Assembly: GCF_017837635.1 (NCBI RefSeq)
Contig: NZ_JAGJRS010000013.1
Location: 1 to 64,000, forward strand
Source: Frateuria flava
GTDB lineage: Bacteria > Pseudomonadota > Gammaproteobacteria > Xanthomonadales > Rhodanobacteraceae
Direction of reading: 5' to 3'
DNA length: 64,000 nucleotides
The notes under the pieces were generated by a model, which saw only the letters and a list, made by a program, of their open reading frames with translations, did not search any database and was not told the DNA's origin. This document shows, piece by piece, positions 38,028-47,345 of this stretch. Numbering within the stretch: position 1 is the first letter of the stretch; each line of letters starts with the position of its first letter. Made by a program: the position numbers and the translations under genes.

Positions 38028-39496
38028 GCGTGATTCTCCTTGACCGGTTGCGCAAGAGCCGCGCGGGCGACCGCGAGATCGTCAAAGGGACGCTTGCCGG
38101 CGGCCCCTTCCTGGTAGGTTTCGTGGCCCTTGCCGGCGATCAACACGACATCGTCCGCACCGGCCTGGGCGATCGCCATGCCGATGGCGCCCGCGCGGTC
38201 GCGCTCCACCATCGCGCTGCGCTGCATGCCGGCACAGATCTGCGCCACGATGGTGTCGCCGTCCTCGCCACGGGGGTTGTCGTCGGTGACGATCGCCACG
38301 TCGGCCAGCCGCTCGGCGATCGCACCCATCTGCGGGCGCTTGCCCGCGTCGCGCTCGCCGCCACAGCCGAACACGCAGATCAGCCGGCCGGCGCAATGCG
38401 CGCGCAGGGCGGCGAGCGCCTGCTCCAACGCATCCGGCGTGTGCGCGTAGTCGACCACCACCAGCGGGTGACGACCATCGCCACCGAGACGGTTCATGCG
38501 GCCATTGACCGGCGCCAGGGTCTGGATCACCTCGACGATGCGCGCGAAAGGCTCGCCGAGGGCGCCGAGGCAGGCCACCACGGCGAGCAGGTTGGCCACG
38601 TTGAAGCGGCCGAGCAATGCGCTGCGGATGGCGTGCGCACCCCACGGCGTGGTGATCTCGAAGGCCAGGCCTTCGGCGGAGGTCACGATAGCCTCGGCAC
38701 TGACGTCCGCTTCGCCCATAACACTGGTGCGCAGCGCACGTACGCCGGCCGGCAGGCGGTCGGCCAGCACGCGGCCGAACGCGTCGTCAACGTTGATCGC
38801 CGCCGCCTTCAGCCCCGGCCAGGCGAACAGCCTGGCCTTGGCCGCGCCGTAGGCTTCCATCGTGCCGTGGTAATCGAGGTGGTCGCGCGTCAGGTTGGTG
38901 AAAGCGGCGACCTCGAACGCCACCCCACCCACGCGCCCCTGCTGCAGCGCATGCGAGGACACCTCCATCGCCACGTGCGTCGCTCCCTGGTCGCGGAAGC
39001 GCGCCAGCAGCCGCTGCACACTGATCGCGTCGGGCGTGGTGCGCTCGCCCTCGTCGAGTGCGCCATACAGGCCGGCGCCGAGCGTGCCGATGCTCGCGGC
39101 TACGTGGCCCAGCCGCGCGAGCGCCTGGGTGATCAGCTGCACGGTCGAGGTCTTGCCGTTGGTGCCGGTGATGCCGACCACGCGCAGCGTACGCGACGGA
39201 TGGTCGTAGAAGCGCGCGGCAATCTCGCCCAGGCGCGCGTGCAGGTCATCGATCCACAGCACCGGCACGCCAGGGGTGAAGCCCGCCACCGCCGGCGCCT
39301 CGGCCAGCACCAGTGCGGCACCGCGCGCCACCGCCTCGGCGGCGAAGGCGATGCCGTGCGTGCGCGTGCCGTGCAGCGCGACGAAGGCCTCGCCGGGGCG
39401 CACCTGGCGCGAGTCCAGGCTCAGGCCGCAAATACGAAGATCGCCGAGCGCTCCCGCGTCGGCGAAGCCATCCAGCAAGGGGGCGAGGAGTCGCAT
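38024..39496 (-). CDS. murE: UDP-MurNAc-L-Ala-D-Glu--meso-diaminopimelate ligase
   Basis: Adds meso-diaminopimelate to the UDP-MurNAc-dipeptide. The 490-residue protein has ITGTNGKTSTVQL (ATP loop), the SSHALQQGR strand, LTRDHLDYHGTM and the DAP-specifying motif DDNPRGED (the DNPR box), so the cell wall is Gram-negative DAP type. ATG 39496 has GGAGGAG 8 nt upstream; a GTG at 39502 overlaps the ftsI stop but is too close to that ribosome site. Length matches E. coli MurE (495). Confidence 0.98.
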   Translation of the reverse strand: MRLLAPLLDGFADAGALGDLRICGLSLDSRQVRPGEAFVALHGTRTHGIAFAAEAVARGAALVLAEAPAVAGFTPGVPVLWIDDLHARLGEIAARFYDHPSRTLRVVGITGTNGKTSTVQLITQALARLGHVAASIGTLGAGLYGALDEGERTTPDAISVQRLLARFRDQGATHVAMEVSSHALQQGRVGGVAFEVAAFTNLTRDHLDYHGTMEAYGAAKARLFAWPGLKAAAINVDDAFGRVLADRLPAGVRALRTSVMGEADVSAEAIVTSAEGLAFEITTPWGAHAIRSALLGRFNVANLLAVVACLGALGEPFARIVEVIQTLAPVNGRMNRLGGDGRHPLVVVDYAHTPDALEQALAALRAHCAGRLICVFGCGGERDAGKRPQMGAIAERLADVAIVTDDNPRGEDGDTIVAQICAGMQRSAMVERDRAGAIGMAIAQAGADDVVLIAGKGHETYQEGAAGKRPFDDLAVARAALAQPVKENHA

Positions 39497-39498
39497 GT

Positions 39499-41307
39499 TC
39501 ACGGCTCCTCCAGCGGCACGTCGTCGATCGGCGGATCGGTTGGCGGCCTGCTTCCGGCCAGGCCAGTCGGGCTCATCAGGGGCCCACCGGCATACCAGCG
39601 GCCGATGTTGTCCGGCGGAACGTCGAGCAGGCGCAGGGCGCCTTCCATCACGCGCGCGAACACCGGCGCGGACACCGTACCGCCGTAGTAGCTGCGCTTC
39701 TGCGGGTCGTCGATGACCACCACGCCGACCAGCCGCGGGTTGCTTGCCGGCACCAGGCCGGCGAAGGCGGCGGTGTAATTGTCGCGCGAGTAGCCACCCG
39801 CGTTGGCCTTGTGCGCCGTGCCGGTCTTGCCCGCCACGATGTAATTGGCGATGCGCGCGGTGGTGGCAGTACCGCCCGGTGCGGTGACCGTCTCCATCAT
39901 CTTGACGATCTCGTCGGCGACCTGCCGCGAGACGATGGCCTTGGCCTCGCCGTCCGCGCCCTTGATGAAGCTGGGCGAATGCATCACGCCGTGGTCGCCC
40001 AGCGTGGCGTAGGCGTTGGCCAGTTGCAGGGGCGTCACGTTGAGGCCGTAGCCGTAGCCCATGATCGCCTGTTCCAGCGGACGCCAGTCGCGGCCAATCC
40101 GCAGCAGGCCGGAGGATTCGCCCGGGAAGCCGCTGTTGGTGCTGTTGCCGAAGCCGAACGCCCGATAGGTGTTGTACATCAGCGCGGTGTCCAGCGTCAT
40201 CGCGATGTGCGCAGCACCGACGTTGCTCGACTTGGTGATCACGCCAGTGGGCGTGAGCAGGCCGTAGTTGTGCGTGTCGTGGATGTCGTGGCCCTGGAAA
40301 TACCAGTGGCCCCCGGTGGTGTCGATGAGCGGACTGGTCGGGGTGTACTTGCCGCTGGACAGCGCCGCCGCCATCAGGATCGGCTTGATCGTGGAACCGG
40401 GCTCGACCAGGTCGGTCACGGCACGGTTGCGCCGGTCGGAGAACTTGCTGCCGGAAAGCGAATTGGGGTTGTAGGTTGGCAGATTGACCATCGCCAGCAC
40501 TTCGCCAGTCGGCACGTCCAGGATCACCATCGATCCGGACGACGCATCGAACTCGGCCAGCGCATTCTTCAGCTCGTTGTAGGCAAGGAACTGGATCCGG
40601 CGGTCGATGCTCAGCGTGAGGCTCTTGCCCGGCTTGGGCTCGCGCACCTGCTCGACGTCCTCGACCACGTGCCCCATGCGGTCACGGATCACCCGCTTGG
40701 CGCCCGGCTTGCCCGAAAGCCAGTCGTCGAAGGCGAGCTCGAGCCCTTCCTGGCCGTGGTCGTCGATGTTGGTGAAACCGAGTACGTGCGCGGTCACTTC
40801 GCCCGACGGGTAGTAACGGCGGTACTCGCGTTGTGCATTGACGCCCGGAATGTCCAGGTCGAGCACGGCCTGGGCCGCCTCCGGCGGCATCTGCCGGCGC
40901 AGATAGACGAACTCGCGATCGGCGCGCTGGGCCAGGCGCTCCTTCAACTCGCCCGCATCCACGCCAAGCGCGGCGGCGAGATCCGGAACGCGGTCGGCGT
41001 TCTCCAGCACCTGGGGCGGATTCGCCCATACCGACATCACGGGTGTGGAGACCGCCAGCGGCTCACCGTTGCGATCGAAGATGGTGCCGCGCGAGACCGG
41101 GATATTCACTTCGCGCAGGAAGCGTGCGTCGCCCTGTTCCTGGTAGAACTGCTTGCGCAACACCTGCAGGTCGAATGCGCGCGCGACCAGCCCCACCGAG
41201 GCCAGCGACAGCACGCCAACGACCAGCAGCATGCGCCGGCGCGGGCTCGGGCCGGCGCCACGGCGGCGGCCGGCGGCAGGCTGGGGAATGGGCCGGCGCA
41301 GGCTCAT
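39499..41307 (-). CDS. ftsI: Septal transpeptidase FtsI (PBP3)
   Basis: Class B penicillin-binding protein that crosslinks septal peptidoglycan. The 602-residue protein has one N-terminal membrane segment (about 26-44), the pedestal domain with RGTIFDRNGEPLA and the transpeptidase motifs EPGSTIKP (SxxK), KSSNVG (SxN) and VAGKTGTAHK (KTG). Basic RRRGAGPSPRRR precedes the membrane segment. E. coli FtsI has 588 residues. The start overlaps the ftsL stop (ATGA). Confidence 0.98.
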   Translation of the reverse strand: MSLRRPIPQPAAGRRRGAGPSPRRRMLLVVGVLSLASVGLVARAFDLQVLRKQFYQEQGDARFLREVNIPVSRGTIFDRNGEPLAVSTPVMSVWANPPQVLENADRVPDLAAALGVDAGELKERLAQRADREFVYLRRQMPPEAAQAVLDLDIPGVNAQREYRRYYPSGEVTAHVLGFTNIDDHGQEGLELAFDDWLSGKPGAKRVIRDRMGHVVEDVEQVREPKPGKSLTLSIDRRIQFLAYNELKNALAEFDASSGSMVILDVPTGEVLAMVNLPTYNPNSLSGSKFSDRRNRAVTDLVEPGSTIKPILMAAALSSGKYTPTSPLIDTTGGHWYFQGHDIHDTHNYGLLTPTGVITKSSNVGAAHIAMTLDTALMYNTYRAFGFGNSTNSGFPGESSGLLRIGRDWRPLEQAIMGYGYGLNVTPLQLANAYATLGDHGVMHSPSFIKGADGEAKAIVSRQVADEIVKMMETVTAPGGTATTARIANYIVAGKTGTAHKANAGGYSRDNYTAAFAGLVPASNPRLVGVVVIDDPQKRSYYGGTVSAPVFARVMEGALRLLDVPPDNIGRWYAGGPLMSPTGLAGSRPPTDPPIDDVPLEEP

Positions 41308-41576
41308 CGGCGCACCAGCTGGATGTCTTGCGGCCTGGGCGTGACCATGCCGAGCTTGCTGCGGGCCTCCTGGTCGATGCGCCGCGGCTCGGCCCAGGTC
41401 GCCTGCTCCAGTTCGAGCCGGCCGTATTCGACGTTCAGTTCATCGCGCTGGTTCTGCAGCCGGGTCAGCTCGACGAACAGCACGCGGCTCTCGTGGCGCG
41501 TCCACACCACGCCGATCGCGCTGACCAGCACGGCCAGCAGCAGGATCACGAGTGCCGCCCCGCCGAGCGCCTTCAT
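41304..41576 (-). CDS. ftsL: Cell division protein FtsL
   Basis: Small bitopic divisome protein that pairs with FtsB and FtsQ. The 90 residues comprise one membrane segment (about 5-24) and a periplasmic coiled coil (about 28-65, [20 protein letters not shown]), ending with [19 protein letters not shown], a conserved FtsL tail. E. coli FtsL is longer (121) at its cytoplasmic N terminus, which is almost absent here. It overlaps rsmH and ftsI by 4 bp each. Confidence 0.94.
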   Translation of the reverse strand: MKALGGAALVILLLAVLVSAIGVVWTRHESRVLFVELTRLQNQRDELNVEYGRLELEQATWAEPRRIDQEARSKLGMVTPRPQDIQLVRR

Positions 41577-42493
41577 GCCAGTTTCTCCGCCACGCGCAGC
41601 ACCGCCGAACGGGCGCGCGGGTTGACCGCCAGCTCCGCGTCGGACGGAAAGCGCGCCTTGCCCACCGCGGCCAGCCGAGCGGGCTTCGCGGCGACCGGCG
41701 GACCGCGCCGGCTGCCCTGCACGCGGCCGGAATGGTCGCGGATGAACTGCTTGACCGCGCGATCCTCCAGCGAGTGGAAGCTGATCACCGACAGCCGCCC
41801 ACCGACCTTGAGCCGCTCGAGCGCCGCATCAAGGCCGCGCTGCACGGCATCGAGCTCACCGTTCACGCGGATGCGCAGGGCCTGGAAGCTGCGCGTGGCC
41901 GGGTGCTTGCCCGGCTCGCGGCGACCGATGGTGCGGTCGATCAGCGCGGCCAGTTCGCCGGTGCGGGTGATCGGCGCCTCGGCGCGACGCGCCACGATGG
42001 CGCGGGCGATCTTCCGGCTGAAGCGCTCCTCGCCGAAGGTCCACAGCACGTCGGCGATCTCGTGCTCGTCGGCGCGAGCGAGGAATGCCGCTGCGCTCTC
42101 GCCCTGGGTGGTGTCCATGCGCATGTCCAGCGGCGCATCGGCCATGAAGCTGAAGCCGCGCGCGGCCTCGTCGAGCTGCGGCGAGGACACGCCCAGGTCG
42201 AGCAAAACGCCGTCGAGGCCGGCCGCGGTTTCGTCCCAGTCGGCCATGTCCGCGAAATTGCCGTGGCGGATCGATACGCGCGGATCGGTGGCAAAAGCTT
42301 CGCGGGCGGCAGCGATCGCGGCCGGGTCGCGATCCATCAGCAGCAACCGACCGTCGGGCCCCAGGCGCGACAGCACCGCGCGTGCGTGCCCGCCGCGCCC
42401 GAAGGTGCCATCCAGATACCGCCCGCCTGCCTGCACGGCAAGGCCCTCCACCGCTTCACCCAGCATCACCGGGATGTGCCGCAACTCGGCCAC
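41573..42493 (-). CDS. rsmH: 16S rRNA m4C1402 methyltransferase
   Basis: Methylates N4 of C1402 in the ribosomal P site (MraW). The 306-residue protein has [13 protein letters not shown] at its start, the SAM-binding [16 protein letters not shown] (about 28-43), [20 protein letters not shown] and [15 protein letters not shown]. The start is GTG 42493 with GGGAGGT 6 nt upstream, giving [11 protein letters not shown], the usual N terminus; the frame is open for another 14 codons without support. It follows mraZ by 48 bp. Confidence 0.97.
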   Translation of the reverse strand: MAELRHIPVMLGEAVEGLAVQAGGRYLDGTFGRGGHARAVLSRLGPDGRLLLMDRDPAAIAAAREAFATDPRVSIRHGNFADMADWDETAAGLDGVLLDLGVSSPQLDEAARGFSFMADAPLDMRMDTTQGESAAAFLARADEHEIADVLWTFGEERFSRKIARAIVARRAEAPITRTGELAALIDRTIGRREPGKHPATRSFQALRIRVNGELDAVQRGLDAALERLKVGGRLSVISFHSLEDRAVKQFIRDHSGRVQGSRRGPPVAAKPARLAAVGKARFPSDAELAVNPRARSAVLRVAEKLA

Positions 42494-42541
42494 GCCGCAC
42501 CTCCCGTCCCGTCCAAAAGTCCCGCCCGAAAACACCGCGCC

Positions 42542-42988
42542 TTACAGGCGCAGGTCCGCCATGTCGTCAGTAATGTCGTCTTCGCCGAGGGTCTGGCGGA
42601 TCTTGGCCAGGTGGGCCTGTTCGCTCCAAAGCTCGAACTTGTTGCCCATGCCCAGCAGCACCGCCTTCTTCTCGATGCCGGCCGCGCCGCGCTGGCTCGC
42701 CGGCAGCAGGATCCGCGAGGCGCCATCGGGCTCGACCACGCTCGCCGCGCCCACCAGTTTCATCTGGAGGTTGCGGTGGGACGCCTTGACCATCGGCAAC
42801 GCATTGACCTGGTCGCGCACCGTTTCCCACTCGGCGTAGGGGTAGATCCACAGGCAGCCCATCTCGAACGGGCTGTAGGTGACCACCAGACGATTGGCGC
42901 ACTCGCCCGCGACCAGTTCCCGATACGCAGTCGGGATGGCCAGTCGGCCTTTGTCGTCAACGGTGATGGCGGTCTCGCCCTGGAACAC
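42542..42988 (-). CDS. mraZ: Transcriptional regulator MraZ
   Basis: DNA-binding repressor of its own dcw operon in E. coli. The 148-residue protein has two AbrB/MraZ half-domains: [19 protein letters not shown] (about 2-20) and a second around 78-100 ([19 protein letters not shown]). The start is GTG 42988, giving VFQGE; GGAG lies 9 nt upstream. A longer frame to 43060 would run through the operator and promoter and is not credible. Four boxes spaced every 10 bp lie directly upstream (42998-43032), so autoregulation is likely. E. coli MraZ has 152 residues. Confidence 0.96.
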   Translation of the reverse strand: MFQGETAITVDDKGRLAIPTAYRELVAGECANRLVVTYSPFEMGCLWIYPYAEWETVRDQVNALPMVKASHRNLQMKLVGAASVVEPDGASRILLPASQRGAAGIEKKAVLLGMGNKFELWSEQAHLAKIRQTLGEDDITDDMADLRL

Positions 42989-42997
42989 CTGCGTGGA

Positions 42998-43032
42998 CTC
43001 CACTGATTCCCACGATTTCACACAGGGTCCCA
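42998..43032 (-). promoter_or_regulatory. MraZ operator: four boxes every 10 bp
   Basis: Minus strand: TGGGA, TGTGA, TGGGA, TGGAG, each separated by exactly 5 nt (CCCTG, AATCG, ATCAG). This is the direct-repeat layout bound by MraZ in E. coli and Mycoplasma (TGGG[A] N5 repeats). It lies between the -10 box and the mraZ start. Confidence 0.8.
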
Positions 43033-43060
43033 CGATACGTCTCGCCTTTTGAGACGTCAA
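43032..43060 (-). promoter_or_regulatory. dcw (mraZ) promoter
   Basis: Minus strand: -35 TTGACG (43055-43060), 17-bp spacer, -10 TATCGT (43032-43037). Start predicted near 43025, inside the MraZ boxes. The spacer holds a palindrome, ACGTCTC-7-GAGACGT (43037-43057). Confidence 0.75.
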
Positions 43061-43332
43061 GGGAATTTTGCTTGCGAATCAAGGAGAAAGGCGGAAGTGT
43101 GGACGTATTTCCAGCCGTTTAGGAGGAACATCCGCAAGGTGGTTGAAAGCTGGGGATTTTTCCAAATCGGCTGTGAGGCAGGTCACGCGCGTTTCGCCCT
43201 CCGGCCAGGCGCCACATGAACTGCCGTTCAGGCCCCAGCCTCTAAAGGAGCACCTGGGGGCGATCGCCATTGCTACGCCGGGCGCGCACCCACCATCCCG
43301 GTCGCCCAAGGACACGTCTACAGGGCGGCACG

Positions 43333-43377
43333 AAAAAGGGCCAGGGTGGCGCGAGCTTCCGCGCCACCCTGGCCCTT
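43333..43377 (-). terminator. rnpB terminator
   Basis: An 18-bp perfect stem, minus strand AAGGGCCAGGGTGGCGCG / CGCGCCACCCTGGCCCTT, 6-nt loop, followed by a run of T (43333-43337). It ends rnpB transcription upstream of the dcw promoter. Confidence 0.9.
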
Positions 43378-43410
43378 CCCTGGCGGCGCGCCGCAGCGCA
43401 CCGCCGCAAG

Positions 43411-43790
<380 letters not shown>

Positions 43791-43796
43791 TGGGCG

Positions 43797-43802
43797 ATTG
43801 TA
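43797..43802 (-). promoter_or_regulatory. -10 box of rnpB
   Basis: TACAAT on the minus strand, with its last base 7 nt before the predicted 5' end of the RNA at 43790. Confidence 0.65.
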
Positions 43803-43855
43803 CCGGCCCGGGAGGCGGGTTTGGGGATCGGGGATTCGAAAAGGCGGGCCTCGGC

Positions 43856-43877
43856 AGGGTGGGCTTCAGCCCACCCT
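43856..43877. repeat. GTGGGCTTCAGCCCAC REP palindrome
   Basis: AGGGTGGGCT-TC-AGCCCACCCT is a perfect 10-bp inverted repeat, 34 bp past the rsmI stop. It is a copy of the GTAG-type REP. A partial heptamer element (GGGGATCGGGGATTCG) lies just before it at 43823-43838. It may help end rsmI transcription. Confidence 0.75.
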
Positions 43878-43911
43878 TGCCACCTGGGAGCGCCGGCGGG
43901 CTGACGCCAAC

Positions 43912-44742
43912 CTACGACGCTTCGTAGAGGCTCTTTCTCGGCGCGCCGGTGATCGCTGCAGCAAGCTTGGCTGCCTTGGCTGGCGGCAGCTCTTCGCGCA
44001 GCAGCGCGAACACGCGTTGCCCTTCGGCCAGCCGTGCGTCCGCCTCCTCGCCGCGACCGGCCACCAGCAGCACGCACTCGCCGCGCTGCTGGTCGGGATC
44101 GCCCGCCACGCGCGTGGCCAGTTCGTCGAGCGGCTCGCCGATCACCGTTTCGAACAGCTTGGTCAGCTCACGTGCCAGCACCGCCTCGCGCCCGCCGCCA
44201 AACACCTCGCGCATGTCGGCCAGGCTTTCGGCCACGCGATGGGAGGACTCATAGAAGATGAGCGTGCGCGGCTCGCCTGCCAACGCCTGCAGCCGCCCGC
44301 GTCGCGCCGCCGCTTTCGGCGGCAGGAAGCCTTCGAACACGAAGCGGTCGCTCGGCAACCCGGCCACCGACAACGCTGCGATCGCCGCGCAGGCGCCGGG
44401 GATGGGCACGCAACGGATCCCCGCCGCGCGCGCGGCACGCACCAGCCGGAAGCCCGGGTCGCTGACCAGCGGCGTACCCGCGTCGGAAATCAACGCCACC
44501 GATTGGCCTTCGAGCATCCGTCGCACCAGCCCATCGACCACCTCGCGCTCGTTGTGTTCGTGCAGCGGCACCAACGGCACGTCGACGTTGTGGTGGACCA
44601 GAAGAGGACGACTGTGTCGCGTGTCTTCCGCGGCAATGACATCGGCCGCGCGCAGCGTGGCGATTGCGCGTGTGGACATGTCGTCGCGGTTGCCGATCGG
44701 CGTGGCGACCACCGATAGGCTTCCGGGCGGGACAGTAGGCAT
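43912..44742 (-). CDS. rsmI: 16S rRNA 2'-O-methyltransferase RsmI
   Basis: Methylates the ribose of C1402 in 16S rRNA, the same nucleotide that RsmH (41573-42493) methylates on the base. The 276-residue protein starts SLSVVATPIGNRDD and has ADVIAAEDTRHSRPLL, SDAGTPLVSDPGF and IPGACAAIAALSVAGL, then FYESSHRVAESL. The start ATG 44742 has GGGAG 5 nt upstream. Divergent from lpoA-yraN, as in E. coli. Confidence 0.97.
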   Translation of the reverse strand: MPTVPPGSLSVVATPIGNRDDMSTRAIATLRAADVIAAEDTRHSRPLLVHHNVDVPLVPLHEHNEREVVDGLVRRMLEGQSVALISDAGTPLVSDPGFRLVRAARAAGIRCVPIPGACAAIAALSVAGLPSDRFVFEGFLPPKAAARRGRLQALAGEPRTLIFYESSHRVAESLADMREVFGGGREAVLARELTKLFETVIGEPLDELATRVAGDPDQQRGECVLLVAGRGEEADARLAEGQRVFALLREELPPAKAAKLAAAITGAPRKSLYEAS

Positions 44743-44788
44743 GGGAACTCCCAAAGGCAGTGCGCAAAGGGCGCGCAGCACGATCGGC

Positions 44789-44794
44789 TATGAT
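44789..44794 (+). promoter_or_regulatory. -10 box for lpoA
   Basis: TATGAT, with predicted start at about 44801. That is 2 nt before a possible ATG at 44803 and 29 nt before the ATG at 44830 that carries a ribosome site. Confidence 0.5.
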
Positions 44795-44829
44795 CGCTCA
44801 CCATGTCGACCACGACCAAGGGACACTCC

Positions 44830-46785
44830 ATGCGACTGCTCCGCGCCGCCGGCCTCGGCCTGCTGATCGCCTTCGTCTCGAGCGCCTGCGTGCCGACCAA
44901 GGTGACCCGCTCGCCGCAGGAACTGGCCGCTGCGCAGCATGCCGAGCAGCTCGCCAGCCAGGGGCAGTTTGACCAGGCCATCCAGGCCTACCTCGACCTG
45001 GGCCGGCAGACCGGCGACACCGACCACTACAACATCCTGGCCGCCGAGGTGTACCGCGAGGAAGGCGCGCTCGAGCAGGCCGCGCCACTGCTCGACCAGG
45101 TCCGCCGCCCGCGCCTGCAGGGCGAGGACGCGGCCCGCTACGACCTGCTCCGCGCGGAGCTGGCGCTCGCCCACCACGACGCGCACACTGCGCTGCAGCT
45201 GACCACCCAGCCCGCGCCGGTCCCGCCGACGCTCGAACTGCGCCTGCTGGAACTTCGCGCGCGCGCCATGGAGGCCAGCGGCGACCTGTGGGGCGCCGCA
45301 CGCACGCGCGTCCAGATGGATCCCCAGCTCGAAGGCCTCGACCACACGCAGAACCGCAAGCAGATCCTCGACCTGCTCGGCCGGCTGGGCGTCGAACCGC
45401 TCAAGCGCCGTGGCGCCGCCATGCAGGCAGGCGACCGCATGCTGCCGTGGATCAACGAGGCACTGACCCAGCTCGGCGTGCCGGTGGCGCAGCCGCAGCC
45501 GGACCTCGACCAGCCGGTCGGCACCATGCTGCCGGGGGCCGACGCCAACGTGCGCGAGGGCTACCGCATGCCTGCCAACGTCGCGTTGCTGCTGCCGCTC
45601 GGCGGCAATTTCGCCGGCGCCAGCGGGGCCATCCGGCAGGGCTTTTTCGCCGGTTATGCCGATGCCGCTCGCACCCACGCGCCGCGCGCCAACGTTCGCG
45701 TGTACGACAGTGGCGGCACCGCCGACGGCGCACTCAAGGCGTACCAGCAGGCCGCCAGCGACGGCGCCCAGCTGATCGTCGGCCCGCTCACCCGCGCCGA
45801 AGTCGCCGCGGTGTTCGGCCAGGCGCAGCTGCCGGTGCCGTTGCTCTCGCTCAACCATCCGGACGACAAAAGCCTGCCCGCCGCCGGCGCCACCGAGTTT
45901 GGCCTGCTGCCGGAAACCGAGGGTGCGCAGGCCGCCGACCACATGGTCGAGCGCGGCGTCCACGGCGCCTACGTGGTGGTCTCCGACGATGACTTCGCTC
46001 AGCGCGCTGCCGGCGCGTTCAAGGCCGAGTTCGAGGCTCGCGGTGGTCACGTCGCCGGCATGGCTACGTTGCCTCCGGGCAAGGTGAACTATGCCAACGC
46101 CATCGCCGGCCTGAACATGCCCACGACGGCCACGCCGCTGGCAGGCACCGAACCGGCCGAGGCCGCTTCGTCGCCCGCCGCCGCCGATGTGGAGGCCCTG
46201 CCCGCGCCGGTCGCGACCGGCGGCACCGGCGTCTTCATCAGCATGCGGCCGGAGCAGGCGCGGCTGCTGCTGCCGCAGTTGCACGTCGCGCACGTCGGCC
46301 TGCCCGTGTTCGCGACCTCGCATATCTATGCGGGCGTGGATGACGCTGCCGCCAACCGCGACCTGGACGGGGTGGAGTTCTCCGACGCGCCATGGCTGTT
46401 CGATGCCCAGCCGGGCCTGCCCAGCCACGACGCGATCGCCTCCAGGCTGCCCGCTGCACGCGGCACCTCGGCGCGGCTGTTCGCCTTCGGCATGGACGCA
46501 TGGAACCTGGTGCCCTACCTCGACTGGCTGCGCGACCATCCGGGCAGCTACCTGCCCGGCGCCAGCGGCCAGCTTGCCGCCGACCAGTTCGGTCGCATCC
46601 GGCGCGTGCTGATCTGGGCGCGCTTCCAGGACGGCCTCGCCCGCCCGCTGACCGGCAGCCTGCAGCTGGACGACGTGCCCTCGTCCGCCCCGCCGGTGGA
46701 CGAAGGCACCCGCACGCCGATCCCCGCGAGCTCGGCCGGGATGCCGGCCGCCACCTCGACCGCGCTTCCGCCCGCCGACCACTGA
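44830..46785 (+). CDS. lpoA: Penicillin-binding protein activator LpoA
   Basis: Outer-membrane lipoprotein that activates the peptidoglycan synthase PBP1A. The 651-residue protein has a lipoprotein-like signal (LLIAFVSSAC, Cys about 20), TPR-like helices (about 30-200) and a C-terminal periplasmic-binding-protein-like domain (about 245-600) beginning NVALLLPLGGNFAGASGAIR. The lipobox is SSAC, with Ser rather than Leu or Val at -3, so lipidation is likely but not certain. The start ATG 44830 has AAGGGA 6 nt upstream; ATG 44803 would add 9 residues. An insertion rich in Ala and Pro (TPLAGTEPAEAASSPAAAD) interrupts the second domain. The yraN start overlaps its stop. Confidence 0.92.
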   Translation: MRLLRAAGLGLLIAFVSSACVPTKVTRSPQELAAAQHAEQLASQGQFDQAIQAYLDLGRQTGDTDHYNILAAEVYREEGALEQAAPLLDQVRRPRLQGEDAARYDLLRAELALAHHDAHTALQLTTQPAPVPPTLELRLLELRARAMEASGDLWGAARTRVQMDPQLEGLDHTQNRKQILDLLGRLGVEPLKRRGAAMQAGDRMLPWINEALTQLGVPVAQPQPDLDQPVGTMLPGADANVREGYRMPANVALLLPLGGNFAGASGAIRQGFFAGYADAARTHAPRANVRVYDSGGTADGALKAYQQAASDGAQLIVGPLTRAEVAAVFGQAQLPVPLLSLNHPDDKSLPAAGATEFGLLPETEGAQAADHMVERGVHGAYVVVSDDDFAQRAAGAFKAEFEARGGHVAGMATLPPGKVNYANAIAGLNMPTTATPLAGTEPAEAASSPAAADVEALPAPVATGGTGVFISMRPEQARLLLPQLHVAHVGLPVFATSHIYAGVDDAAANRDLDGVEFSDAPWLFDAQPGLPSHDAIASRLPAARGTSARLFAFGMDAWNLVPYLDWLRDHPGSYLPGASGQLAADQFGRIRRVLIWARFQDGLARPLTGSLQLDDVPSSAPPVDEGTRTPIPASSAGMPAATSTALPPADH

Positions 46786-47141
46786 TGCGCGCCTCGGGCG
46801 ACGCCTTCGAACAGCGCGCCTGCCGCGAACTGGAGCGCGCGGGCCTGAAGCCGCTGGCGCGCAACTACAACACGCGCCACGGCGAGCTCGACCTGGTCAT
46901 GCGCGATGGCGATACGGTGGTGTTCGTCGAGGTGCGCTACCGCGTGCGCGCCGGCCATGGGGACGCGGCAGCTTCCATCACGCGTTCCAAGCAGGAAAAG
47001 CTGATCCGCACCGCACAGCTGTGGCTGGCGGCGCATGCCCAGCACGCCAACCGGCCCTGCCGCTTTGATGTGGTGAGTTACGACGGGCCCGCTGGCGAGG
47101 CGAGGATGCACTGGCTGAAGGGCGCGTTCGAAGCCGAATGA
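46785..47141 (+). CDS. yraN: YraN/UPF0102 family endonuclease-like protein
   Basis: A 118-residue protein of the Holliday-junction-resolvase-like fold. The family motif is intact: G..FEQRACRELERAGL, NYNTRHGELDLVMRDGD and VFVEVRYRVRAGHG, with Asp and Glu-x-Lys/Arg residues placed as in restriction-endonuclease-like proteins. The biochemical role is unproven. The ATG overlaps the lpoA stop by 1 bp; the lpoA-yraN pair is conserved widely. Confidence 0.95.
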   Translation: MRASGDAFEQRACRELERAGLKPLARNYNTRHGELDLVMRDGDTVVFVEVRYRVRAGHGDAAASITRSKQEKLIRTAQLWLAAHAQHANRPCRFDVVSYDGPAGEARMHWLKGAFEAE

Positions 47142-47345
47142 GCCTGTTCTCGCTCCCTGGCGGCGCCGGGGGGAGAGGGCCTTTGCGTACAGGCTTCACA
47201 AGCCTGCCCCGCCCACGCGCCCCGCCCCCCCCCAGCCCTCTCCCAGCGGGGAGTGGGAGCCAAGGCGGGCGGTTGCGCTACTGTCGCCCTCATCACAACC
47301 CGCCCGCTCCCCGGCGGAGCCCGGGGGCGACGGAACGAAGAGCCC
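47142..47345. repeat. CCCTCTCC-type palindrome copy in the yraN-FAD gene gap
   Basis: The 204-bp gap holds GGGGGGAGAGGGCC at about 47169-47182 and CAGCCCTCTCCCAGCGGGGA at about 47232-47251, an inverted pair of the same family as the array at 56.3 kb, around CAGGCTTCACAAGCCTG. No gene is visible. Confidence 0.6.

Noticed and set aside
42989-43060. mraZ extended upstream to 43060
   Set aside because: The extension would translate the promoter and MraZ boxes and has no counterpart in the family, which starts at FQGE.
43079-43315. A 78-codon frame between mraZ and rnpB
   Set aside because: It lies upstream of the dcw promoter without a ribosome site and has no recognisable family.
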